Shown here: positions 44,576-52,541 of the stretch, in pieces
Numbering within the stretch: position 1 is the first letter of the stretch
Layout: every line of letters starts with the position of its first letter
Assembly (NCBI RefSeq): GCF_019100495.1
Contig: NZ_JAHRVA010000002.1
Location: 261,959-325,958 of the forward strand
Direction of reading: 5' to 3'
Length of the DNA: 64,000 nucleotides
DNA from: Falsochrobactrum tianjinense
Lineage (GTDB): Bacteria; Pseudomonadota; Alphaproteobacteria; Rhizobiales; Rhizobiaceae
Notes under the pieces: model-generated
What the model was told of the DNA's origin: nothing
Seen by the model: the letters and a program-made list of their open reading frames with translations, nothing else
Database searches by the model: none
Position numbers and translations under genes: made by a program

Positions 44576-46311
44576 CATCCGTTGCCCCCCGAACGGAAGA
44601 AGCGGCCCGGCAGAAAAGCGGAGCAACAGGCGAAAAGCCTCGCCAACGCCGCCGTCAGGTTCCGTTGCCGCTCAAGAGGGGGGCAAGGCTACAGGCTTTG
44701 GCCGCGCTTTTATGGCTGCCGCAGGCCGCACTTCTGGCCTATGGCGTCGGCCAGCTTGCCGATACCGGCTTTGATGCCACCATATATTATCTCGCCAGCG
44801 GCTTGTTCTTAATCGGTTGCCTCCGCAGCATGCTGGACGGGCGCGGTGCGATAATGGCTTATGATGCAGCGCGAGTGGAACTGACCCGGTTGCGGGGAAG
44901 GGCTATTGCTACCCTCTCGCAGCGCTCACCGCTCGACATATCGCGGCCTGCCTCCGGCGTAGCTGCCAGCGTGCTTGCCGAGCAAGCGGAAATGGTCGTT
45001 CCTTATCTGTCGCGTTTCGTGCCGGTACGCATTCGCATCATGCTTGTTCCGCTGGCTATTTTTGCCACTGTCTTGTGGTTCTCATGGGTGGCAGCACTGA
45101 TTTTGCTCATAGCCGCGCCTTTGATCCCACTTTTCATGGCCTTGATTGGCTGGCGCGCGCAGGCAGCAAGCGAAAAGCAGCTTGTGGCGCTCGGCGATAT
45201 GAACGGGTTTTTGCTCGACCGCCTGCGTGGGCTTGCGACAATCCGCAGTTTTCATGCGGTTGATATGACGGCTTTGCGCCTGCGCGCCAATGCGGAAACG
45301 CTGCGCGCAAAAACAATGATCGTGTTGCGTATTGCCTTTTTGTCATCGGCTGTTCTGGAACTTTTTTCGGCGCTCGGTGTCGCCATGGTCGCGGTCTATA
45401 TCGGCTTTCATCTTCTAGGCCCCCTGAGTTTCGGCGCGTGGGGGGATAAGCTCAGCTTGGCCGAAGGCCTGTTCATCCTACTGCTTTCGCCTGCATTTTT
45501 CGAGCCTCTGCGCGATCTGTCCGCCGTCTGGCACGACCGGGCATCGGGCGAAGCCGCAATCGATGCGCTTGAAGATTTGGCTCGACATGAAATGCCCATC
45601 GTCGGCAGCACCAAGATGGAAGTTAAAGCCGATATGGCCTCCTCCATTATGCTGCGTGATATTGGTTTTCGATATGCCGATGGTGCGAAGGTTTTCACCA
45701 ATTTCAGCTTGGATATAAAGCCGGGCGAGCATGTCGCACTACTCGCGCCAAGCGGTTGCGGGAAATCGACATTGCTGGCGCTGATTGCCGGTCTGGCCGC
45801 ACCCCAGCGAGGCGAAATCAAAATCGGCAACGTAACCCTACAGGATGAAACCGCCGCAACCTTGCGGGGCCAGATGCAGTGGATCGGCCAGAAGCCGCAT
45901 ATTTTTGCTGGCAGCGCCCGGCACAATATTACGCTTGGCCGCGATGCTGACGTGACGGAAACCGTAGCTATCATTGATCAGATGGCGTTGAGCCATGTTG
46001 CAGGTGTGACTGGCAATGGGCTGATCGGCGAAAACGGTGCAGGACTTTCGGGCGGTGAAGCATTGCGGCTCGCGCTAGCACGCATCGCGGTTGATGCGAA
46101 ATCGAGTATTATTCTCGCGGATGAGCCGACCGCACATCTCGACCATGAAACAGCAAAGCGCGTGGCAGACAGCCTGATAAGTCTTGCCAAGGGCAAAACC
46201 CTGATTATCTCAACTCATGATGAAACGCTTGCACGCAGGCTGGATCGTGTTGTTCGGCTCGGTGATATGAGTGGGGATGAGCCACTCTGGCAGAAAAGGG
46301 CCGCAGAATGA
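44572..46311 (+). CDS. cydD: Thiol reductant ABC exporter subunit CydD
   Basis: 579 residues, a half-size ABC exporter. Six N-terminal helices are followed by the ATPase: Walker [11 protein letters not shown] (~391), signature LSGGEALRLALARIA and Walker B SIILADEPTAHLDHETAKRV. The first residues (MTSVAPRTEEAARQKSGATG) are unstructured and basic. With CydC it exports cysteine and glutathione to the periplasm, which is required for cytochrome bd assembly. The GTG start overlaps the regulator stop. The length is typical. Confidence 0.93.
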   Translation: MTSVAPRTEEAARQKSGATGEKPRQRRRQVPLPLKRGARLQALAALLWLPQAALLAYGVGQLADTGFDATIYYLASGLFLIGCLRSMLDGRGAIMAYDAARVELTRLRGRAIATLSQRSPLDISRPASGVAASVLAEQAEMVVPYLSRFVPVRIRIMLVPLAIFATVLWFSWVAALILLIAAPLIPLFMALIGWRAQAASEKQLVALGDMNGFLLDRLRGLATIRSFHAVDMTALRLRANAETLRAKTMIVLRIAFLSSAVLELFSALGVAMVAVYIGFHLLGPLSFGAWGDKLSLAEGLFILLLSPAFFEPLRDLSAVWHDRASGEAAIDALEDLARHEMPIVGSTKMEVKADMASSIMLRDIGFRYADGAKVFTNFSLDIKPGEHVALLAPSGCGKSTLLALIAGLAAPQRGEIKIGNVTLQDETAATLRGQMQWIGQKPHIFAGSARHNITLGRDADVTETVAIIDQMALSHVAGVTGNGLIGENGAGLSGGEALRLALARIAVDAKSSIILADEPTAHLDHETAKRVADSLISLAKGKTLIISTHDETLARRLDRVVRLGDMSGDEPLWQKRAAE

Positions 46312-47990
46312 AAGGACTGCGATCACTTCGTCCTATCCTGCGCATGTTCTTCTGCACCGGAGGGCCCGCTTTGTATGCGGGCATCGCAACTGCAACCGCC
46401 ACGGTACTTGCAGGTATCGCGCTGCTAGGACTTTCGGGCTGGTTCATCACCGCAACGGCCATTGCGGGCCTGAGCATTGCCACAGCTATCGTCTTCGATG
46501 TGTTCGCGCCCGCCGCAGGTATCCGGCTTCTGGCGGTCACGCGCACCGGCGCGCGCTATCTGGAACGGCTAGTGACCCATGATGCGACACTCGCCATTCT
46601 TGCGTCTCTACGCGAAAAACTGTTCCGCAGCTGGGCGCGGCCATCAGTTGCCGGTGCGTTACTGAAACGCCCGGCGCGGCTCTTGTTCCGGCTTACTGCC
46701 GATATTGACGCGCTCGATTCGCTTTATCTTCGCGTCATCGTGCCCATGGGCGCGGCCTTTGCGACCGCACTCGTTGCAAGCATAGCACTTGGTCTCATGT
46801 CACCGATTTTGGGGATTCTCTTTGCTTCGGTTCTTCTGACCGCGGGTATCGGCTTGCCGCTTATCGCCGCTAAACGCTCCGAGAAACCCATGCGCCAGCG
46901 CGCAAAGGGAACTGAAGCGCTACGCGCGCGGACCATTGATCTGGTTGCGGGGCAGACGGAACTGCTCATGGCTGACAGGATGGCGGCTCAGCATACAGCT
47001 ATTGCGCGCGCCGATGCCTATACCGCTTCCGCTGACCATGTTTTGAACCGCATTGAAATTGCAGCTGGAACGGGCTTGGGCATTCTGCATGCAGGCCTTC
47101 TAGCTGGCGGACTTGTCGGTGTCGGGCTGCTCATGCAAGCTGGAATCATCGGCGCGCCAGTAGCGGCTTTGGGCATCCTCATCATTCTCGGCGCGATGGA
47201 GCCTTTCATGGCGCTGCGGCGTGGTGCTATGGAGCTTGGCCGCACAATTCTTGCTGCACAGCGCGTTGGCCCTCAACTGGATAAAGCCGATACGGCAAAA
47301 GCCTTTCCCGTGCCTGCTCGGGGTGTTGCGGTGAGCCTCAACCAAGTTACTGTTCACCATGAAGGTTCGGCGACGGCAGCGCTTGAAGGGATCGATCTTG
47401 AAATCGCGCAAGGCGAACGGGTGGCTATCATTGGAGCCAGCGGCGCCGGAAAATCAACGCTTTTCAATGTTCTGGCCGGAGAAGTTACTGCTGGAAGCGG
47501 CAGTGTTCAGACATTGCCCGTACGCCTTCTGACGCAGAGGACCGAGCTTTTTCAGGGTAGCCTTCGCAATAATCTGCAACTTGCAAAACCTGGCGCGAGC
47601 GACGCGGAACTTCTTTGTGCCTTGCAGGCAGCGGGCCTTGGCGAATTCATGCAGACCCAGTCGGCAGAACTGGACACGGTTCTGGGCGAGGGGGGGCTTG
47701 GCCTGTCCGGCGGGCAGGCGAGGCGGCTGGCGCTGGCAAGGCTTTTTCTGACCGATGCACCTTTATGGCTTCTGGATGAACCAACCGAAGGGCTGGATCA
47801 GGCCACAGCCGATGATGTACTTTACAGACTCGGCCAGCAAGCCGAAGACCGCACATTGTTAATAGCAACACATATTCAGCGCGAAGCACGACTTTGCGAT
47901 CATCTTATTGTTTTGGATCAGGGCGTTCTCATTGACTCCGCAGTTAAAAGTGAGTCACGTTTTGGCAACATAGTCGGTGCCCTGAGGTGA
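46308..47990 (+). CDS. cydC: Thiol reductant ABC exporter subunit CydC
   Basis: 560 residues with six helices (FCTGGPALYAGIATATATVL, LLGLSGWFITATAIAG) then the ATPase: Walker A IIGASGAGKST, signature LSGGQARRLALARLFL and Walker B LWLLDEPTEGLDQATADDVL. Partner of CydD; the start overlaps the cydD stop by four bases. A short hairpin follows before cydA. Confidence 0.93.
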   Translation: MKGLRSLRPILRMFFCTGGPALYAGIATATATVLAGIALLGLSGWFITATAIAGLSIATAIVFDVFAPAAGIRLLAVTRTGARYLERLVTHDATLAILASLREKLFRSWARPSVAGALLKRPARLLFRLTADIDALDSLYLRVIVPMGAAFATALVASIALGLMSPILGILFASVLLTAGIGLPLIAAKRSEKPMRQRAKGTEALRARTIDLVAGQTELLMADRMAAQHTAIARADAYTASADHVLNRIEIAAGTGLGILHAGLLAGGLVGVGLLMQAGIIGAPVAALGILIILGAMEPFMALRRGAMELGRTILAAQRVGPQLDKADTAKAFPVPARGVAVSLNQVTVHHEGSATAALEGIDLEIAQGERVAIIGASGAGKSTLFNVLAGEVTAGSGSVQTLPVRLLTQRTELFQGSLRNNLQLAKPGASDAELLCALQAAGLGEFMQTQSAELDTVLGEGGLGLSGGQARRLALARLFLTDAPLWLLDEPTEGLDQATADDVLYRLGQQAEDRTLLIATHIQREARLCDHLIVLDQGVLIDSAVKSESRFGNIVGALR

Positions 47991-48002
47991 ATTATGCGCA
48001 GA

Positions 48003-48024
48003 GGGCTGCGTTGAGACGCAGCCC
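48003..48024 (+). other. Stem-loop between cydC and cydA
   Basis: GGGCTGCGT (48003-48011) and ACGCAGCCC (48016-48024) pair perfectly around the loop TGAG, with no T-run. It lies in the 72-base gap between cydC and cydA and probably uncouples or stabilises the two messages. Confidence 0.6.
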
Positions 48025-48062
48025 CATAACATCAGGAGGGCCGTATATTACGGCTTAAAAAG

Positions 48063-49640
48063 ATGGAATTCGATATCGTCACCCTCTCGCGATTGCAGTT
48101 TGCAATCACGGCACTTTATCACTTCCTCTTCGTACCTCTGACATTGGGGCTGTCCGTGCTGCTGGCCATCATGGAGACTGTATATGTCATGACCGGAAGG
48201 CTCATCTGGCGGCAGATGACCAAATTCTGGGGTACGTTGTTCGGCATCAACTTCGTTATGGGTGTCGCGACAGGCATCGTAATGGAATTCCAGTTTGGCA
48301 TGAACTGGAGCTATTACAGCCAGTACGTGGGTGATATTTTCGGTGCACCGCTGGCAATTGAAGGCTTGATGGCCTTCTTTCTGGAAGCGACCTTTGTTGG
48401 GCTGTTCTTCTTCGGCTGGGACCGACTTTCCAAGGTCGGCCATCTGATGGCCACCTATGCGGTCGCAGCCGGATCGAATTTTTCCGCGCTCTGGATTCTG
48501 ATCGCTAATGGCTGGATGCAGAATCCCGTCGGCTCAGCTTTCAATCCTGAAACCATGCGCATGGAAATTACCGATTTCTTCGCCGTCCTGATGAACCCAG
48601 TCGCGCAGGCCAAATTCGTTCATACCGTTTCGGCAGGCTATGCAACCGCTTCGATCTTCGTCCTCGGTATCTCGGCTTGGTATCTGTTGAAGGGACGCTC
48701 CGTTGAACTGGCCAAGCGCTCACTGACAGTTGCTGCTTCCTTCGGCCTGGCCGCTTCGCTGTCGGTTGTCGTTCTGGGCGACGAGAGCGGTTATCTCACC
48801 AATGAACATCAGAAGATGAAAATTGCGGCTATTGAAGCCATGTGGGAAACCGAACCCGCTCCCGCATCATTCACCGCCTTCGGCTTCCCCGATCAGGAAG
48901 CGCGCGAAACCCATTATGCAGTCCATATTCCATGGGTCATGGGTCTGATCGGCACGCGCTCGCTCACCACTCCGATTCAGGGTATCGATGAATTGGTTCA
49001 AAGCGCAGAAGGTCATATACGCGCCGGGATCGTCGCCTATGACGCTCTGCAAAAAATTCGGGCCACAGGCGACACGAATGCTGTTCCGCAGGACGTCAAG
49101 GACGCCTTTGCCAACAACAGCCAGTGGATGGGTTACGCGCTGCTTCTCAAGCGCTATGTAGACGACCCACGCACGGCGACCGACGAGCAGATCGCCCAGG
49201 CTGCGAATGACACGGTTCCCGGTGTGCTGCCATTGTTCTGGGCTTTCCGCATTATGGTCGGCATCGGCTTCTTTCTCATCCTGCTCACCAGCACATTTTT
49301 CGTGCTGTCGGCGCGGCGATCGCTAGATCGTTATCCGTTCCTGCTCAAGATTGCGGTGCTCGCCATCCCACTACCATGGATCGCCGCCGAGATGGGCTGG
49401 ATTGTTGCGGAATTCGGTCGCCAGCCATGGGTTATCGAGGGCATTCTGCCGACGGCCGTCGCGGTTTCTAACCTTGGCGCTTCGACCGTTTTGCTCACTA
49501 TCGTCGGTTTCGTAGCCATCTATACGGCCCTGTTTATCATCGAAATGGGCCTGATGCTGCGCGCCATCAAAGCCGGGCCTGACCCCGACAGCAACCCCGA
49601 AGCCGTGCTCGCTCCCACCAGCATTGCACCAGCGGAGTAA
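48063..49640 (+). CDS. cydA: Cytochrome bd ubiquinol oxidase subunit I
   Basis: 525 residues, close to the long Q-loop form. LQFAITALYHFLFVPLTLG holds the heme b595 His. The b558 ligand region is KFVHTVSAGYATASIFVLG. GAPLAIEGLMAFFLEATFVG holds the conserved Glu, and WIVAEFGRQPWVIEG is the GRQPW signature. The subunit oxidises quinol and reduces oxygen to water at low oxygen tension. It is followed by cydB after five bases. Confidence 0.96.
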   Translation: MEFDIVTLSRLQFAITALYHFLFVPLTLGLSVLLAIMETVYVMTGRLIWRQMTKFWGTLFGINFVMGVATGIVMEFQFGMNWSYYSQYVGDIFGAPLAIEGLMAFFLEATFVGLFFFGWDRLSKVGHLMATYAVAAGSNFSALWILIANGWMQNPVGSAFNPETMRMEITDFFAVLMNPVAQAKFVHTVSAGYATASIFVLGISAWYLLKGRSVELAKRSLTVAASFGLAASLSVVVLGDESGYLTNEHQKMKIAAIEAMWETEPAPASFTAFGFPDQEARETHYAVHIPWVMGLIGTRSLTTPIQGIDELVQSAEGHIRAGIVAYDALQKIRATGDTNAVPQDVKDAFANNSQWMGYALLLKRYVDDPRTATDEQIAQAANDTVPGVLPLFWAFRIMVGIGFFLILLTSTFFVLSARRSLDRYPFLLKIAVLAIPLPWIAAEMGWIVAEFGRQPWVIEGILPTAVAVSNLGASTVLLTIVGFVAIYTALFIIEMGLMLRAIKAGPDPDSNPEAVLAPTSIAPAE

Positions 49641-49645
49641 AGATC

Positions 49646-50800
49646 ATGATACTCAGCGAATTGTTGGACTATGAAACCCTGCGCATCATCTGGTGGGTGC
49701 TGATCGGCGTCTTGCTGATCGGCTTCGCAGCAATGGATGGCTTCGACCTTGGGATCGGTACGCTTTTGCCGTTTATCGGCAAAACCGACGTCGAACGCCG
49801 CGTTATCATCAATACGATCGGCCCGATCTGGGAAGGCAATCAAGTCTGGCTGGTTGTCGCGGGGGCGTCGCTCTTCGCCGCATGGCCGCCGCTCTATGCC
49901 GTGTCTTTTTCCGGCTTCTATCTGGCGATGTTCCTCATCATCTTTGCTCTGATTCTGCGTCCGGTCGGTTTCAAGTATCGTTCCAAGCGCGAGAGCCAAA
50001 GCTGGCGCTCGGGCTGGGACTGGGCACTGTTCATCGGCGGTTTCGTACCCGCGCTGATTTTCGGTGTTGCGGTCGGCAATGTGCTTCAAGGTGTGCCGTT
50101 CCGCTTCAACGATGATTTGCAGATATTCTATGACGGGTCATTCTTCGGTCTGCTCAACCCGTTTGCACTTTTATGCGGCGTTCTTTCGGTCACAATGCTG
50201 GCCATGCACGGTGCCGCATGGCTTACCCTGAAAACGACCGGCGAATTACAGACGCGCGCACGCGCCTATGGCAGCACCGCAGCACTTGCCACGCTGATTC
50301 TTTATATACTGGCGGGCATCATAAGCTGGCTATGGATATCGGGCTATCGTATCACGAGTGCGATTGTCACCGATGGCCCTTCAAATCCGCTGCGCAAGAC
50401 CGTGGAACTCGACCCTGGCGCATGGTTCGTCAATTATGCAAGTCACCCGGTTCTGCTGATTGCACCGGCACTTGGCATTCTTGGAGCGCTCGCAGTGCTC
50501 ATCACGCTGCGCAGTGGACGCGAGGTTGCGCCGCTTTTGTTCGGCAAACTGTCGATCTTCGGGATAATCTCGTCGGTCGGCGTCTCGATGTTCCCGTTCA
50601 TCCTGCCATCTTCGACTGACCCCAGGTCGAGCCTGACCGTCTGGGACTCGTCATCAAGCCATCTGACCCTGTTTATCATGCTGGTGGTGACGCTGATCTT
50701 CCTGCCGCTTATCGTCATCTATACGTCGTGGGTCTACAAGGTTCTGTGGGGCAAAGTCGACAAGGACATGATCGAGGACGAAAGCAATCACGCCTATTGA
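49646..50800 (+). CDS. cydB: Cytochrome bd ubiquinol oxidase subunit II
   Basis: 384 residues with eight or nine helices. IIWWVLIGVLLIGFAAMDGF then DLGIGTLLPF, GPIWEGNQVWLVVAGASLFA, and the C-terminal TLIFLPLIVIYTSWVYKVLW are CydB marks. It stabilises CydA and its hemes in the inner membrane. It is followed 30 bases later by the small cydX. Confidence 0.96.
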   Translation: MILSELLDYETLRIIWWVLIGVLLIGFAAMDGFDLGIGTLLPFIGKTDVERRVIINTIGPIWEGNQVWLVVAGASLFAAWPPLYAVSFSGFYLAMFLIIFALILRPVGFKYRSKRESQSWRSGWDWALFIGGFVPALIFGVAVGNVLQGVPFRFNDDLQIFYDGSFFGLLNPFALLCGVLSVTMLAMHGAAWLTLKTTGELQTRARAYGSTAALATLILYILAGIISWLWISGYRITSAIVTDGPSNPLRKTVELDPGAWFVNYASHPVLLIAPALGILGALAVLITLRSGREVAPLLFGKLSIFGIISSVGVSMFPFILPSSTDPRSSLTVWDSSSSHLTLFIMLVVTLIFLPLIVIYTSWVYKVLWGKVDKDMIEDESNHAY

Positions 50801-50830
50801 ACAATACCTGATCCGGGAAAGGAGAATAAA

Positions 50831-50986
50831 ATGTGGTATTTTTCCTGGCTGCTCGGCCTGCCGCTGGCTGCCGCTTTCGCCGTTCTCAACGCCATGTGGT
50901 ATGAGTTGATGGACGACCGGGCGCGCAAACGTCTTTCAGAAGATCCGACAGCCGAGCTGGCGCGTATCAGCAACAACCATCATTGA
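50831..50986 (+). CDS. cydX: Cytochrome bd small subunit CydX
   Basis: A 51-residue protein: MWYFSWLLGLPLAAAFAVLN then AMWYELMDDRARKRLSEDPT and a polar tail. MWYFSW at the N-terminus and the single helix followed by AMWYE are the CydX signature. GGAAAGGAGAATAAA gives a strong ribosome site. It is longer than the 37-residue E. coli CydX by a charged C-terminal tail. CydX binds CydA and keeps the oxidase active. The stop overlaps by seven bases the stop of the convergent kinase gene. Confidence 0.92.
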   Translation: MWYFSWLLGLPLAAAFAVLNAMWYELMDDRARKRLSEDPTAELARISNNHH

Positions 50987-51909
50987 GCGGTCCGTTCCGT
51001 CATAGGATCAAAAACCGTCCCATGTTGGGATTTTGGGCAAGGGCTTGATAGAAAGCGTTTCAGCACCAGTTGCACCGCTCCCGTCAAACCGTCCGCGGCA
51101 GGCTCGACCAGCAGTTTCTGCTGATGGTCTGGTAAATATTCTCTATAGAAGCGGGCCATGCCGCCGAGCAGGCTTATGCGCTCTACCCCTTGCAAAATCA
51201 GCATATCCAGTGTCTCTCCAACATAGGCGACAGACCGCTTGAGTAGCATAAGTGCGGTCAGGTCGCCCCGTTGCGCATAGTCGAAAATGCGGGGAGCATA
51301 TCGACCATAGTCGGCAGGAACAGCTTTACGGCCAAACTCCACCAGATTGTCGGGTTTATTGTCGAATTCATTGAGGAGGGCACTGATCAAAGGGCTGCCG
51401 GGATGAATGCCGTCATGCACGAGCAGACATTCCTGCAACAGGCTCTGACCGAGGCGGGCACCGCTGCCCAGATCGCTCAAGGGGAAGCCCCAACCGCCGA
51501 TGAAACGGATTTTCCCCTCATTACGGATAATATAGGCTGTGCCGGTTCCAAGAATGACGACGACGCCGTCCTGATCGCCCAGCGCGCCTTGGAGCGCTAT
51601 CAAACCGTCTGATTCAACCTCCGTATGCGCAAAAGGCATGGCTTGCGCAATCGCAGTTCCAGCTCCCGCTATATTAGCGCCAGCCAGTCCAAGGAATGCA
51701 TGGCTCCGGGCGTAATGCACTTGCTCCAGCCCGGCTTGCGCAAAAGCCGCATCGATTGCGGTTCGTATATTGACAAGCGCACCTTCAAGATTGGTGACGA
51801 TGTTAGCCGGCCCGCCGCATCCTTGACCAAGAAAGACGCCGTTGACGTCTGCGATAGCGGCACGGCAGCCCGTGCCGCCGCCATCAACCCCGATAAAGAA
51901 TTCCGCCAT
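50980..51909 (-). CDS. BadF/BadG/BcrA/BcrD-type ATPase, probable N-acetylglucosamine kinase
   Basis: 309 residues from ATG 51909 (GGAGGACTTG upstream; TTG 51912 is less likely). The actin-like sugar kinase fold is clear: FFIGVDGGGTGCRAAIADVN for phosphate 1, GLAGANIAGAGTAIAQAMPF, VVILGTGTAYIIRNEGKIRF, and GWGFPLSDLGSGARLGQSLL for the sugar site. ILQGVERISLLGGMARFYRE is the adenosine motif. The pattern fits kinases of N-acetylglucosamine or glucosamine. It would phosphorylate amino sugars from wall turnover. It lies alone, convergent with cydX. Confidence 0.8.
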   Translation of the reverse strand: MAEFFIGVDGGGTGCRAAIADVNGVFLGQGCGGPANIVTNLEGALVNIRTAIDAAFAQAGLEQVHYARSHAFLGLAGANIAGAGTAIAQAMPFAHTEVESDGLIALQGALGDQDGVVVILGTGTAYIIRNEGKIRFIGGWGFPLSDLGSGARLGQSLLQECLLVHDGIHPGSPLISALLNEFDNKPDNLVEFGRKAVPADYGRYAPRIFDYAQRGDLTALMLLKRSVAYVGETLDMLILQGVERISLLGGMARFYREYLPDHQQKLLVEPAADGLTGAVQLVLKRFLSSPCPKSQHGTVFDPMTERTAQ

Positions 51910-52541
51910 CAAGTCCTCCGGATTCGATGTTCCTTAATAGCATTAGAGCGCATTCCAAAAAAACCAAAACCGATTTTCGGAATGTGCAAAAACAAATTAC
52001 CCTTCCGTTCGTAGAGCAGGCGCTAATGACTGAGAAGCATACCTTGATCAATAGCCTCTTTCATGCAGGCATCCGAGGATAGTATCTGCGATGCCAGCAG
52101 AAACTACTCATTCCCCAACCCGACAGGCGGACCTCCATTTTTCACGATGGCAATGGCGGTGGCATCCCTCTTCTTTCAGCTTATAGAATATTTCTGTGTG
52201 ATAGAATACACCTTGACACGGTTCATCTCACACCTGAATTAAAGGCGTTATATATAATATATAAATAATATTTACTACTACAAGAATACATATAACACTT
52301 AATAAGAAGCAAATAATATTTAATAATACACATAAATAAAAGTATTAACATGTAAAAACTTCTTGTCATATCTTTTGAGCGTTGTTAATTTGACCGCACT
52401 ATAAGATTTTTGGGGTTTATCGACTACAGAACTGAGTTGCCTGGCGTCAATGCTTGGGGGATCTCCAGAAACAAAATCTCACACCCATCGAGATGAGGAG
52501 CGTTCTTACGCGCCTGATTATGGTGCGGAGGATGCTGGGTA
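51910..52541. other. 632-bp intergenic leader of the giant autotransporter gene, with AT-rich core and palindromic repeat copy 3
   Basis: No gene is supported. Three parts: a dispersed palindrome near the left end (51948-51987), mixed DNA to about 52200, and a strongly AT-rich block at about 52230-52380 rich in TATATAATATATAA, AATAATATT and AATAATACACA. The latter is unlike everything else in the window and lies 160-310 bases before the start. AT-rich blocks in front of surface protein genes are natural targets of H-NS-like or MucR silencers. I see no second gene in it. Confidence 0.7.
51948..51987. repeat. Dispersed palindromic intergenic repeat, copy 3
   Basis: GCATTCC (51950-51956) and GGAATG (51979-51984) flank CCAAAAAAACCAAAACCGATTTT-like AT tracts; the outer GCGCATT/AATGTGC extends the pairing imperfectly. 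Same plan as the units at 25343 and 32256. It lies just before the kinase gene start. Confidence 0.55.
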
